DNA of 64,000 bases from Agelaius tricolor (GCA_023055355.1 JALJCS010000001.1:102781381-102845380); one strand, 5' to 3'; numbered from the stretch's first letter, positions 13,101-26,562 are shown. Notes: generated by a model from the sequence alone, not told the origin. Program-made: numbers and translations.

Positions 13101-14340
13101 ACAGCTTGAATTCCTTTATACATATATTATTTTACATAACCTCATATTCTTTAATTATATTTTACTTAGGATTATCTAATGAGTAAAACTAAACAAAATC
13201 TATAATAAAACTGACAGTGATATACTATATTTTCAATATTAGCTAAGCTAAGAATATAAATATACCAAATATGTAAATTTCTTGATAATTTGTGGTACAG
13301 TGCATATTAAGTAAATTAACAGCATTTTCTTCAAAATAACTTTATATGTACATTTTTTCTGATTTTTCTTGTTTTAATTCAATAGCTTCCTTTCCTAATA
13401 GAAGTCGTAACTACTTTATCTGGTCAGACATTTCATGTTTTAGAAATGGAATGGTACTCAGAATGGCTATGATAATTTTTTTTCTAATCTAATGTAATTT
13501 CTGGATACTTGAAATAAAGTTTTGTGTCTATTTTAAATGTAGGAAATCAAATTACTGCAAGTTATATTGCTAATAATTCTGCAAAATTTTCAGATTAATT
13601 ATTTATAATTCTTATTTTCACATATCTATTTTAGTGTTCTGATAAGGAAATTATATGTGGTTTTAATATTATATTTTAAATTTTAAAGACTAAAAACGTT
13701 AAAATACATAAAAAAACAATAAAGAACACATAAACCAGTAAGACAGAACTTACAGAACTGTAATATTCAGTGGAAGATAATATTTATTGTTCAGAATTTG
13801 TAACAGAAGAAATCAATATGGAAACTGACATACTCTTATTTTATGTACAGTTGAATGCATAAAGACAGTGCCTGTTTAGTATGTTGCACTTCAATCTTTG
13901 AATGCTGAACTGCCTGTATGCTTTTAAAGATTAATTACTTACTTCTTAATACCCTAAGAGGAAAAATCAGAATGACAAAGCCTCTATGGAAAGGTCTGCA
14001 AAAAGCTGGGTGTCTATAGAAAGGAAGGAGTGGGAATGATGTCAGAAAAACTCCTAGTGCACTGATGAATTGTTCATGATCAATTTTAATTTTAGGAGCA
14101 AATGCAGGGGGAAAAAGAAAGTAAAGATTAAATGCAAAGAGAAATCATTCAGTGAAATGATCTAACACCAAAATGTAGCAAAGCACCAAAAATGTAAAAG
14201 GAGACAAATTTTATGAAAGTCACTCTCATAAATTGTACTATATAACCTTCAGTTTACTCCTGTAACCATAATATGAAGATTTTTTTATGTACCATATATT
14301 TAAAATTATGGCTCTCTCTGTCATTGGTGTACTTGAGTAA
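10171..14340. other. AT-rich gene desert segment
   Basis: Very AT-rich from about 11,080 to 13,800, with many short A/T runs and no recognisable element. Frames at 10702-10899, 10805-11077, 11697-11915, 12335-12553 and 12681-12863 look like chance. The minus-strand frame at 11919-12263 is discussed as a finding. Confidence 0.55.
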
Positions 14341-17300
14341 GTGCAGTTGATATGCCAACAGCCCTGGTCACATTACTCCAAGCAGAGGAGCAGACACAGG
14401 ATCTTTTTGGGGTACAAATGAATACCAGACTGTCAGCAACATTTCCTATATGCCTTTTAAAAAGGTGGAGCATGCAGTTCTTCTAGCACAGCTCTGCAGC
14501 AATGAATGGCCTTTTAAGTGAGGTAAGTGGTACCATGTTATGACAATCAAAGCCTTAAACAAGAGGTAGAAGCAGTGGGAAGGAGATGCTGCAAAGCTTT
14601 AGGCAGCCCATAGAGATATGCTCTGCCCCCAGGTATCTTCTGTAGCCTCTATCAGAAACTAAAAACTTGTTCAGCACTGTCAAACCCTCTGAGTGCCTCA
14701 GTAGTGAGGGTGGAACAGAAAAGGAATGGAAGCACCTTAAAAACATCTGCTTCAGAAGTATAAAATATTAAGGTATGTGAATTAGTGCTAAACATAAATC
14801 TCCATTTTTGAAGATAAGAAGAAAGACTTACAATACACATATATGGAAAAAACACTAGAGGCATGACTTTGTATAATGAGAAATAGAAGGAGAGGGGAAA
14901 AGGGAGTTGAATTTTCCCCCTAGAACAGAGAAAGTGCCTCTGGCACAAATTCTCGTGTGTCATATCTCTAAGTTGGTGCACACAGCTCAGAGATCATAAC
15001 AAAGAAAAAACTGGACATGGAACTGTCCCAGACTGAGATAGCCCCGTGGGCACATTGTGGTCACCAGCACTGCAACAGCTTCTTTCTGTGCTGAAGAATT
15101 TAGCTTGCAGGCATGGGACATAAAAACAGTGATTTTCAGCAGGGACTCTGAAGCATCTGTGAAAGAATTTGAAGCTGAATTTAATCTAGTATTATGATTA
15201 TGTTTCATAACTGTTTCCATCCTTCAATCCTCTACTCAAGGCAGGTCTATGTAAGTATTTCTGACAAGTATTCCTGAGTTATCCCTGGAAGCAGTGGGTA
15301 AGTCGAGGTAAAATGATGTGCACTGACTTTCTCTTGGAAGAGCTCTAGTTCAATAATTTAGGGGACCCAAGGCACTCAGGAGCTGTAGCAGCTCTTGGGA
15401 GAAACACTGTAATACTTGGAGCCAAGGCCTTAGAAGTCCTGTTTGACAAGCATCAGTCACTGAGACACCTGCAGGGAGAGCAGCAATGATGGCTTCAAGC
15501 CTCTCCTGATTTCCTCTGACGGATCATATCAGCTTTATCAACCAGAATATTTCAGATGGTAGAGTGAAACACACATTTTCCCAAGGATCATGTCTTGCAT
15601 TGTACAGCACTGGTGAGCACAAACCTCTCTTCACAGGCTGCAGTAGTGACTCCTGGGTACCTTAGGAGTAGATGGCATTGTGGAAGTGCTGTTACATGAG
15701 AACACCTTTTGTACCAGAGAAAAGCTGTGAATAATTTCTTGCAAAGGAGATGTATTGTCTTTTCATGTGTGGGGGTATCATGTAAGGGAGCTCTGACAGT
15801 ATGCTGGTTTATCACAGCACTATAATATTTTAAACTCAAATAATGCAGCAATGCAGGAAAACAGGGTGACTTAGTAAACAAAGAGCTTTATCAACACAGT
15901 AGTAGTATAGCACAGTGCCATACATGCCATGTGCCATTCAAAAAAAGTCAATAAAAATAAGGCCTTTTAATATTTTTTTGCTTAAGTGGAATTCATGCAT
16001 AAGAAAATTACAGTTGTTAATAAACAGAAAATTTTCTCATTCCTGAAGTAAAAATCCCTTGTTGTATTGACAGTGAGCTTCACTTGGAAAAGGTAGTGAG
16101 AAGAATTCTGACAAACCTCCAGTGAAGAATCAAAGATTCTTAAGAGTATAAACTCTGACACAAAATATGCACAATTTTGCAAGTGCCAAAATAAGAAAAT
16201 ATTCATTAAAATTTGCAAGTTTAAAAATGATGTAAAAATGGGGTATATGCATCATTTGAGGAAGCAGATCTTTCCTTTATGAAAAGCTTATATAAAGTTT
16301 AATGTTAAACATAAGCATCTTATTAAATCTTCTATCCTTCATATTTCTGAATTACCTTTTTTGTGAAGTGGAAATTTAATGGAAAATTCTTAAGCAATTG
16401 CTATGGACTACAACTGAATTCCTGAAGACTGGTATGAAAAGTCCTGAAATTCATTGAAATCATGAGACTATTAGCTCCATTAAAACTCTCAGTAACATTT
16501 TCACATCTTTATTAAAAAGAAATGTCAAACGAGTTAGCCTGTAAGAAGGGATATAACTTTGAACAGAGTTATTTATAAAGATGCAGTTCTATGATCTGCA
16601 GTAATATTTCAAATGCCTTTTGTCTCCACCTCAGAAATAACCATTCTGTTTATCTTCCATTTGTCTTCTGTTGTTATTTGCAAATTTACTTCCATCAAAA
16701 GTTACAAATTGTTCATTTCTTCTTCTTTTTTGTTTCTCCCCTTTTCCTTCACTGGTGACATACATACAGCTGTTCAATCCCTCTGAGTCATTTTGAAACC
16801 TGTGAGAAACTGCTGCAAGCAATATCTTCCCTGATCATAACAATTTGATGTAAAGCCATTTCCTGTGCAGATCTAAAGAGGAAAGTAAATTGGAATTTTA
16901 TTTCAGCTGTGAAGAAAGCAGCAGTGCCAAATACCTGAAGTCATTGTAGACCTGATTTCAAAGATGATTTTAGGATTTAGGACTCAGGACACCTGTCTCA
17001 GTTAGGATGCTACTGGTAATTGGCTACCAGATGTGGTTGCTTGCCTTTTGAGCTGGTAGAAAGGTAGCAGAGCAATAGGAAAGGCTAAAATTGCAGAGTT
17101 AGCTTTGAAATTGTAAAAACAATGCTAAAGACTATTGGAAAGAAAGTATATGCCCTTAGCTCAGAGATATTTTAATGTAACAATGACATTTTTTAACCAG
17201 TTTTGGAAATGGCATTAAATAGACAATAGTACATGAATTAATGAAGAGTAGAAGCCTATGGTATAAAGTTTCACAATATAAAAATAGTGCCATAAAGGTA

Positions 17301-18081
17301 GATCTTTTTCAGTAAATAGGTAGTTCAAATATATTTATCTGTTTCTGTTACCCTCTATTTTGATAGTACACACAGCACCCACCTGCCCCCTAGATTTTTT
17401 GTATCTTTCTGTGTTGGGCAATATGTTGAGTACATTCAGATGTAATAAACAGAAAAATCTTGTTCTACAGGGCACACTGCAAAAAATGACAACATAAATG
17501 TACAACAAACAGAGCACTAAACAGTAAAACTGAAGTATTGTGTTGTGTATTGAAAGACATTCAGGTATTCAGAATGAATTTCAACTGCCTTGTGACATTT
17601 GGCATGTTTTTAACATCCTCTTAAGCACTGGAAAATACAAATAAAAATGTGCTAAGAATTTTCTGGTACAGATAGAAAGCTGCATCTCCAACCCTAACAT
17701 CAAAACTCAGGGAACCTGCCAAACTTTTATTAATCTGCTTCTTTGGAAATAATTTCAGCAGCAATTTGGGAAAAAAACAGAGTAAAAGATTTCAGCTAGA
17801 GATCACAACCAAGCATGAGTCAACTATATCAACCCCCCCCAAAAAAAAGAAGAAAAAACCCCAAACTCTGGCCTTCCATCTTGGTGGAGGCTGTTAAGTA
17901 GGGCAGAAAATTTGACCAAAGAGAAAAAAATACAAAAAAGAATTTAAGACATGGAGCAGCTTAGCAAAAGAGAAGGTTGAGGAATTTTTGTAATAATCTT
18001 CAAATACCTCTGAAGTAGATGCAGCAAAGGAGTACACACTGCTCACCACATCTAATGTGAAAAAGTTAAGGAAAGGGTTTG
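14341..18081. other. Intergenic or intronic DNA, no gene seen
   Basis: Unique-looking sequence of mixed composition. A homopolymer patch (C8A8-type) lies near 17835-17865. No coding, RNA or mobile-element signature was recognised. A strong 5' splice-site-like GAG|GTAAGT at about 14520 has no convincing partner. Confidence 0.5.
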
Positions 18082-18285
18082 AGTCATAGGATCATTTAAG
18101 TTGGAAAAGACATTTAAGATCATCGAGTTCAACTGTTAATTTGCCAGGTCCACCACTAAATCACGTCCCTAAGTGCCACATCTACAGTCATTTAAATAAT
18201 TCCAAGGGATGGTGACTCAACCATGTCCCTGGGCAGTCTGTTATAATGCCTGACCAGCATTCCTGTGAAGAAATTTTTCTTCTTT
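18082..18285 (-). mobile_element. CR1 LINE 3' end fragment
   Basis: The left edge GTCATAGGATCATTTAAGTTGG is the reverse complement of a CR1 tail. It is followed by AAAAGACATTTAAGATCATCGAGTTCAAC, CACTAAATCACGTCCCTAAGTGCC, CATGTCCCTGGGCAG and AGAAATTTTTCTTC, in the order of a minus-strand CR1 3' UTR. Only about 200 bp remain, a typical 5'-truncated insertion. Confidence 0.93.
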
Positions 18286-20756
18286 TGAGTTGGAACATGG
18301 AAGATACAGGTTCAATGTTAAGGGAAAAATGATGTGTGGTATGTCTAGCTTTCCATTAATGAAAGTTGTTAGGAAGATGGTTAAGCAAACAGCTTCCAGG
18401 AAAGATGTAAATGTATTTAATTCTGATTTGTGTAGGATGAGATGATTTTTATGTATGTTTCTTTAAATTTTCTTGAAAAACAATATTTTCTCAATATTAA
18501 GGCATATAAAAGCTTATATCTAACAAGAACGTTTTTTGAACAACTGTATATAGGTTGTCAGTGGATAACTTTTGATTATCTGGTAACACTTTAAAAACCT
18601 GATGGCCATAGTTTGTTGCCAAGAGATCTGTAAAATATAGCAGTGTTGGAAAACTCCTATAACTTGAGGTTTTCCCTGTTTCCTGATGTGCTTTAGCACA
18701 ATCTTTTTAGTATTAGACTTTAAGGACCCTTTAATACATGGTACTAAGAGACGTTAAGTTTAACTCCCAAATAATTTACAATTCTGCATAAATAGATAAA
18801 CTACCTTAAAAATCCAAATATTAACCTCTTTGTGAATAAATGTCCTTCACAGAAAGCCTAATAAATGTGGTTCCACATGCTCAGCATCATTACAAACACA
18901 GCTTGTTCATTTAAGTCTGTTGTGCCTTTTCTGTGTTAAAATCTCAGGTATCAATATGTATTTTATGACTTATGTATTTTTAACTGCTCTGAAGATGGGG
19001 GGAAGAAAGATAAAATGTGAAAAAAGACAATTCAATTTTTCATCAGTGTTTTTCAACCCGAGAAATATTAAAGGATTTTGTAGCAGGAGCAAGTTCTATT
19101 ATTATGAATGGTTTTTCACTACTTTAACTTCTTTCATTGTTTGTAAATCAAACAAACATTGTCATTTTAACAAATTTGTCCATTGGTTGAAAATGCTGAA
19201 CAAATGCTATGCATGCTCAAGTCCAAAAGCAGATAATGAGCTAGCATGGATACTGCTTCAAATAATCAATATGTGCAATTTTGAATAGCAGCTGTTTGAT
19301 AGGCTGCGAAAAGCATGTGACACCCATCTATCCCCTATATGAATTATTCCCTCTTTTACTTTACAGTTTCCAGTTTTCACCATTACCACTTTCAATCTGT
19401 TGCAGTCACTGCAAAATCTGCTGCTTTGGCAGCCACTCCAGCCAGCAAGGTTGTTCAATGTTCAGTGCTCTTGGGAAAAAAATAAGAGGGGTTACGTGCA
19501 CAAATCAAGAACTGTATCTAAAATAGGAAATAACTGTGAATATATGTATATATGTATATATGTAATAGTGAGCAACTCTGGGAAGTCACCTGAGTTTAGG
19601 CACCAAACTGGCATTCTTGAGTTGCTTCTCCACACGTGACCAGGTTGAGTGTCCTTAAACAAGTCACTTCCTCTCTCTGCTGCTCTCTCTCTCAGTGATC
19701 CTGACTGCCTTTGTAAAGTGTTTTTTATATTTATACTAAATCAAGACATGCTTTTATGAGTATTATGACTATATAAATAAAAGTGACTGACCTTGTCACT
19801 CATCTGCACATTTCCACATTAGAACTACCAGAATCTGTTTTATCAACAGAAGACCTGTAGACAGTGTTGTTCTGTATTTTTTGTGAAAATCTTAAGTCCT
19901 TACAATTCTTAATATCTGATTAGGCAATCAGAATAAATAAAAAATCTCAATCTAGTGAATTTTCAAAGGACAGCAAAATAAAACCATAGGTTTTTTTCCT
20001 AACAGAATACCACATATTCAAATGAAAAAGAGAGAACAAACCAGGACATTTTGGTTCTTACAAAATATAGAGAAGCTGTGGGTTTTTTTTGGAAGTTAAA
20101 GCAACAAAGAAGGAGATGGAAGATTTGGGGTTAGCATTATTCACCCATTAAAGAAGTACAAATTAAGCATCTAACAGATCAAAATTTCATATTTTTTTAA
20201 AGACAAAGTAGATCTTTAAAGTAGCATTCAGACTATTTCCCTCTTTCAGAACATGCAGGTATATAAATCAGGTTGAAAATATTTAGAGACCTTTGAACTA
20301 TTCTATTCTACCTCATGTCTTTGAAGATTGCAAAAAGGCTTTTTAAGGAAAAGAAAAACATAATGATGCTATCAACAGACACACAAAGAAAGCACAAGAA
20401 GTAACAGTTTATATTAAAGAAAAGTTGATGGACAGACAAAGTAGAAATTGGGACATAAAGATACATGGATATTTCCATTTTTTCCAATTACTTTAAAATA
20501 TTTTTAAATAGCAGTGCTCAAGTCTCTGAGAATCTTTCTTGTTATTGTCATCTATTTGTATTAATCATAGGAGATGCAGACAGAGCTGACTAGTTTTGAG
20601 TACTTTGAGATTCAGGGGACACGGCTAAAATTCCAATTGCTTCATTCCAAGTAATGCTCAATATAATTTCTTGACCTGGTATTCTCCTCTTGTTCTTTCT
20701 GCAGCATGCTGCACAATCCTATTAGTCTGTGTTCAGGAAATCTGCAAAATATATCT
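18286..20756. other. Intergenic or intronic DNA, no gene seen
   Basis: AT-rich unique-looking sequence. The 122-codon frame at 18920-19288 is rich in Phe, Lys, Asn and Cys, has no domain and is probably chance. It contains a (TATATG)n tract at about 19538-19565 and the SINE/L2-like fragment listed separately. Confidence 0.5.
19617..19735 (+). mobile_element. Ancient SINE/L2-type fragment (MIR-like)
   Basis: The order CACACGTGACC, then AACAAGTCACTTCCTCTCTCTG, then a CAGTGATCCTGACT-type stretch and TTTGTAAAG resembles the conserved body of MIR, CORE-SINE or L2-derived repeats (their GTGACCTTGGGCAAGTCACTT and CATCTGTAAAATG blocks). Such old copies occur in amniotes, including birds. The match is short and diverged, so the family is not fixed. 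Confidence 0.4.
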
Positions 20757-20840
20757 TTTTCTCTTCTCTTCTCTTCTCTTCTCTTCTCTTCTCTTCTCTT
20801 CTCTTCTCTTCTCTTCTCTTCTCTTCTCTTCTCTTCTCTT
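20757..20840 (+). repeat. Microsatellite (CTCTT)n, about 16 units
   Basis: Sixteen perfect CTCTT units fill 20761-20840. It is a homopyrimidine/homopurine tract able to adopt triplex DNA in principle. The open frames crossing it on both strands (repeating Glu/Arg/Lys or Leu/Phe/Ser) are artefacts of the repeat. Confidence 0.98.
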
Positions 20841-23800
20841 AACATAGGACATACTGAATTGACCTGTGACCCAGTGGGACCAGTCTAACTTCTGTCATAA
20901 TGAGTGGCAAGACCTACACAAACTTCAGGTGTTACCCCTTTACATCTCATTCACTGGCATGGCTTTTAGCCTGGGTGAGCTGCTCAAAGTTAATACTTCC
21001 TATCTGCAATGGTTTTCACTGCCACAAATTATAGTCAGTGAAAAGAAAGTATTTTACCTTAATTAGTTTTAGATAATAAGTTTCACTTGAAACCTGCACT
21101 TTGAAAAATTCACTGACCTCTAGCTAGTTGCCTAAGATGTATTTTAAAACAATAGCCTTTGAAATAATGAAGAGATGTTTTTCCTTCTTGGTATCTTAGC
21201 CTAGCAAACAGAATATATCAAATATTTTGATCATACACACAGATACTGCCCCACTCTCACCCTCCCCATCTCCCCCCACCCCCCATATGTTTTTCCTCAG
21301 TTAAGTCCAAGTCTGGCTACATTTAATGTTCAGTGGCAATGTGAGCCATTTGTGCCTTATTCATTGCTTCCCTGACTGGTTTTGTTTTTCCCCCCACAGG
21401 TAAAAATCCTATAGGATTTGTATTGTTAGGAAGACTGCTTATTTATTGAGAAGATCCATTCAGTTTCACAAGTTCTGATAGGCAATGTATTTTTAGGAAG
21501 GATGATTTCTCTTGAAATATTTTTTGTATTTTTGTATTTTTAAGATTATGACTTTTCTTTGCATAGGAAAATCTGGAAATTATTCTTGCTCTTTGGAAGT
21601 TAAGACCTTTTTTTCCTATTCATTCACATTCACGCAATAGAGCTCTCCCTGCAGAATTTCCTACAAGGAATCTATGTTCTATTTTATTTTATCACCTACA
21701 AATACACTAACTACTCTATTAATAGGTATTTATAGGGAAGGGGGAAAGAAATCTTTTCTGAAGTGACTTTATAATGAATACTGATAATAAAAAAGATTTC
21801 AATTAAAGATTAGTAGAAAAGAAAAAAAAAACCTTAATAGATACAGTGTACTCTGCATATTCCTAAGAAAGCATAGTACAAAATAGTACTGATAAGAGAT
21901 ACTCCAAATTCAGTGGTGGTTACAGATCCAGCCTGGGCATAAAATGACAGCACAAAGAATTCTTTGCTGTGCATTTTCTCTGGGCGTATGTGATCTGATA
22001 GAATTTAAAAGATTTTTTTTTCATATGACGTCTCTCTTTACAATACAACAGGTTTTCCTCAGAAAGCTATAAAACACTAAATTAAGCTGAGAATAATGAA
22101 CCATTTTCCAGGTAGTTGCAGCTTGTCACACTTATCCATACCATTTTTACTTTGGACTTGGACTTTAAGATACTAAGACATCAACAGAGTCAACACCTGA
22201 AGCAAACTTCAAATTTTAAGCATTTTATACTTCAGAAGTTCTCTTCTTTTTTCTTCCTCTTGTCTGTATGGAAGTGTTGGAAGTGACTGTGCATGACTAG
22301 TACAGATATCTGCTGCAGAACTTTGTTTGGTGTCTCAGGAAGACTATTACATGACACTGGCACATTCAGTCAGAGGGACCCATTCTAAATTCTTTGCTTC
22401 AGCTGTACAAGCAGAACATAAGGGAGAAATATTTTTAGCATCATTAAAAGTAAGAAAATTTATTAGAAAAATATGAATTTTCTCATAATGAGGATTTTTT
22501 TCTTTAAAGAGTGGAAATATTAGCACCAATTATTTTCTTTGTGAACCCTAAAATTTTCACCAGAATATTGAATATTTCTGGTTGATTTTTTAACATTTAT
22601 AAATCCACTAAAATAACCCACATAGCTTTTCTTAATGCTTTTCTCCATCGTGCCTGATAAAGGTCGTCATTTTTGACAGCATTAATGCATTTTATTTGTA
22701 GTTGTTAGTAATTAATTAGGCTGTAATCAGAACAATGTTCTGTTTCATAAAACTCTTCAACTGTAGGTATTCTGGAGCAAGAGATACAGGATAAGAATTA
22801 GTAACAGACTTTAGCTTTGCATTGATTTTCTTGCATATCTTTTGCTTTTAAAAACACTTGAAAACAGAAACAAATGCTTATTCAGAAAAGAAGGGAACAG
22901 AATGGGACAAGGAACAGAGGTGAGAAAAGTTTAGATTGAACCCTTAATACATTTAAATAAAAAAAAAATATAAAACGGGCATGATCATTCATTCCCAAAA
23001 AACCCAAAAGAAAACAAAACCAACCAACAAAAAAACAAACAAACAAACAAAAAAACCCCACACACATACCAAAAAAAAAAAAAAAAAAAAAAAACAAACC
23101 AAAAAGAGGGAGAGCCCTCCATTTCAAGGCTGTCCTTTCAGATTTTATCTAGGTCACTGTGCATCAGGGACCAAGTATTAGCTCTGGCACAATAATAGGA
23201 AAGACAATGAAGTCAACCCACAGACAAATTTTGTCCTAACTGTTGCTAACAGCTACTGATTAGCTCACAACTCTACTCAGACTGATTTAGACATTTAAAA
23301 CTCCCAAACTGTATGAATATATCCAACAAGTAAAGCTATGTGTTACAACAAATGGCATCCTTGTGAGAAGATAGAGAGGAATATAATATTTGTTATTTTT
23401 GTCAATAATAGTAATGGTTTCCAGTACAATTGTGGTCTGTTGTTCCTGCTAATACTAATATTGAGACTGCTTATTTTCTTACTTCCTCTTTTCTGCAATT
23501 CAGTCTGGAGCCTGCATTTGACTCTGTTGCTCAGAAAATTTGTGCTCATGCCTCTGATCCCTCATCTACATCCCTCTCTCCTCCACTGACCCCCATCTTC
23601 CTCTACTGTCTCTTTTTTCTTTCCTCAAACATTTTTCACCCTGATGTCATACCTTCCATTGATGTTTTCCTCTTGAAACTACAGTTATGCTTTAAGTCTC
23701 TGCTCAGAAAGACAAACTCACTAGACAACCACAGATCTTCCTTGCTTTTGTTCTAGTTTCTGATTGTTACCCTTTTCAAAACTCCAGAATTTATTTTTAC

Positions 23801-24960
23801 CACTAAAGCTTATTCAAAAAAGTATGGTGGTTGGTTTTTTTCATTTATTTTTTAAACCAACTGTAGGGCAATATGAGAAATTCATTAAAAATTTTAATAC
23901 TGCTCAATTCACTGTTTTCCCAAAAAAAAAAAAAAGGTTTAAAATGTTCTTACATTTAAATAAAAATATTTTAAAAGATGTTGAGCTTAAATTACTTCTC
24001 TACCTGAAAAACATTTTATTGATGGGAAATGGATAAATTAGAGGAATACTTAAGCTCTTAATGTCATTATAAAAGCTTCATCATTCTGGTTTAGAATCTT
24101 GCTCAGTGACATTAAGCAACCAACTGATTTAAATGTGTGAAGAAAACTGTACATCACAGAGTTGGTATGTAAGAAAGAAACCAGACCAAAAGCAAACCCA
24201 TCTTAGCAGAAACTTCTGTACTGCATAAGGATTTCCAGGACTTTCATTTTAATTTAATGAACTTCAGCAACAATTAAGTTTTGCAGAGAAAATGTTCTCA
24301 TCTTTTCTTGCTTCAGTCTTCTGTCAGCAATACACTTGATTGTAACCACCAGCAGAAAGTGTGCTTGGGAGTGGCCGTGGCCTTCTTTTAAAGAAATATG
24401 AAACAGGTTGGAAAAACACTAATAAAACTTGGGAGGAAAATAGTCTATGATGTCAACACAACCTTCAAATCCATGAACTGCACTTATTAAAAAAATAAAT
24501 ATACACTTATGTCACGCTCTTGTCATTAACATTTAATGTGCAAAGAGTGGGTGAACATTCTATATTTAATTAAAACACAAAATTATTACTTCCATCTGCA
24601 CTTGCAGACCTGAGAAGCAGCTTAAGGTACACAAAAAATTTACATCTGGTATTCAAATTTAGGTGTGGGGAGACATTTTAACCATATCAGGTGTCACACC
24701 ATTCCTCTAGTGTAGAACAAATATTATATGTTATTTATTAATATTTGAAAATGTTTTCAATATTTGAAGTTTCTCAGGCACTTGTATAGACTTTAAATTG
24801 TTTGAGTGAATCACAGCTTCCCAGCATTAGGAGATCTCTTCAGTTATTTTCATTTCTTATTTTTATTTTATTTTTTGGTTCCTTTGGAAACCCACACAAC
24901 ATGTTCTTTTTTCTCAGTGCAGCTTTTTCAGTAATTCTTTTGTTCTACATTTAGTGCCAA
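20841..24960. other. Intergenic or intronic DNA with A-rich low-complexity tracts
   Basis: No gene recognised. It holds a C-rich patch (about 21250-21290), an A-rich/AAAC low-complexity block (about 22955-23105, including 24 consecutive A at 23071-23094) and a 14-A run near 23922-23935. Short Ser/Leu/Phe-rich frames at 23338-23756 are pyrimidine-rich chance frames. Confidence 0.5.
22955..23105. repeat. A-rich low-complexity tract with A24
   Basis: A-runs, AAAC/AACC units and CACACA precede 24 consecutive A residues at 23071-23094. It could be the decayed tail of a retroposed sequence, but no recognisable body adjoins it. Confidence 0.85.
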
Positions 24961-26017
24961 GGAGCACAGACCATGTTAAATCCATACAGCAGCCTGCAAT
25001 CTCCTGAACCATATGCTATTTTTACAGCAGGTCACCTGTGGAAATGCTTTTTTTCAATCAAATCCTCCTTCTCTTGGCTTGTCACTCTGCTGGTTCACAC
25101 TGGGGCTAATCCTGGTGCTGTCACTCTGCAGCCACCAAAGCCACCATCTGCTCTTTGCCCTACTCCGGCCTTTGTCAAGCAGTAAATAAATCCTTCAGGA
25201 TAGGGAGGGATTTCCTGGGTGCTGGACATACGGCAGCATATTTGGTCATTGCATGGAGCCCACTGTGATGGCTGGTAAGTCAGGTGCCTTCCCATTATCT
25301 TCACTTGGACTTAGGAAGATTTCTCAGTGCAGAAATCAAACATTCTCATCTGCCTCAGAACTGGCAATGCTGCTTGTGCACAGCTTTGGAGTGAGGTTAT
25401 CAAGAGGATATCATGTGCCTCAGAGCAGCAAAGGCTAAGCTCCTGCAGGGACAGGGGAAAGACCACACTGGCATTCCCACAGTCCCACCTGAAATGTGTT
25501 TGCTGACAAGGAGCTCTGGTGGCACGGAAAGATGTTGATTAGGGATTGTTTTCTTGGCCACATGTGAACAGTCCTGAAACCAAAATGATAAGGCTGGGTC
25601 ACTGCAAGAGGAAATCCAAAATGCTGAAGGGGATCATGATTTTTCTGACAGAGGAAGGAATCTGCAATAACACTGCAATAGTACAGGCCAGTAAACTTTA
25701 GCAGATCGTGTTTTTTGCTGGGGAGGCAATTGCTGAACAAAGATGGGACACAATGTATCACTCTGTGTGCATGGGGTTGAAGTGCTGAACGTACAATTCT
25801 TGCTAAACCCTGCAAAACTGCATCTGACATTGCTTGAGATAGGACAGAGGCTAACTCAATCGCTGAGTAAGCATAACTGGTGGGCCTTAAAATATCTGTA
25901 GACTCTAACAGAACTGCTGAACTAACAAGCTGCTGAGCCAGCATAATGAATAGAACATAGCAAAAATAATGCAATAGCTTTGTGGTTAAGACAGCTGTAA
26001 ATGAAAGAAAAGAGGAG
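24961..26017 (+). other. GC-richer block upstream of a probable LTR, possible ERV internal remnant
   Basis: About 1 kb of higher GC than its flanks, ending in a purine tract (GAAAGAAAAGAGGAG, 26003-26017) directly before the probable LTR start. That is the position of a polypurine tract in a retrovirus-like element. On the plus strand all frames are broken by stops and I cannot assign env or any other retroviral gene by residue pattern. The 179-codon minus-strand frame (25435-25974), the longest in the window, has no recognisable domain and is antisense to the proposed element. The ERV assignment therefore rests on context. Confidence 0.35.
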
Positions 26018-26018
26018 C

Positions 26019-26440
26019 TGTCTATCAGCCCGTTTCAAAGAACTGGCTCCCCAGTCTCTTGTATATTGACTAGAATGGATTCAGCAAAACAGCAGAAGGA
26101 TAGTCTGGACAGCTGAGAATGTGTGTGGCCTGTGGGTCACAGCACTATAAAGACATAAAAGAGACTCAGAAATTCATCAATGCGAGTTCGTCGGAAGAGA
26201 ATCAGCATTGCAGATGCCACGGGCTGAGAAAGGTGAGCATTTTCTCCAAATTAGCTTGAAATACTGGCCAGGATATGCTTGTGACTCCCAAATAGCAATA
26301 GCAGGCATCTTGCAGACCTTTATAAGATATGAGAACTTAGAGATCTGGGCAGAAGAATGCCTCATGACCAGAATGCTATGCTGATAATGTCTTTGCTAGG
26401 GAGTTTATAATAAATATCCACTGCTTTTTATATTATTTCA
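26019..26440 (+). mobile_element. Probable ERV long terminal repeat (3' LTR, ERVK-like)
   Basis: The segment starts TGTCTATCAG immediately after a polypurine tract. It has a TATA-like CTATAAAG at 26145-26152 and a polyadenylation signal AATAAA at 26409-26414. The 260-bp spacing suits the U3-R-U5 order of an LTR. The middle part (GCGAGTTCGTCGGAAGAG, AAGGTGAGCATTTTCTCC, GAGATATGAGAAC-type blocks) recalls betaretrovirus-like LTRs of birds, but from general recognition rather than a search. The right edge is not clear; no CA end with a target-site duplication could be fixed. A GATA microsatellite follows within 30 bp. Confidence 0.45.
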
Positions 26441-26467
26441 TTTGTTATATTTTGGGATGGATGCAAT

Positions 26468-26473
26468 GATAGG

Positions 26474-26513
<40 letters not shown>

Positions 26514-26562
26514 CAGATTATAGACACATCCATCCATCCATCCATCCATCCATCCATCCATC
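26468..26562 (+). repeat. Compound microsatellite (GATA)n-(CATC)n
   Basis: About ten TAGA/GATA units (26468-26512, with one GACA variant) are followed after a short spacer by nine perfect CATC units (26527-26562). Confidence 0.97.

Noticed and set aside
14352..14526. Exon ending in GAG|GTAAGT near 14520
   Set aside because: The donor is excellent, but no convincing acceptor lies upstream and the small open frame stops before the donor.
18920..19288. 122-codon plus-strand frame
   Set aside because: Composition is that expected of AT-rich DNA (Phe, Lys, Asn). There is no domain and no supporting splice or promoter context.
20642..20888. Glu/Arg/Lys- and Leu/Phe/Ser-repeat frames
   Set aside because: Artefacts of the (CTCTT)n array.
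25435..25974. 179-codon minus-strand frame as a gene
   Set aside because: No recognisable domain or splice context. It is antisense to a GC-richer block that fits an ERV remnant better.
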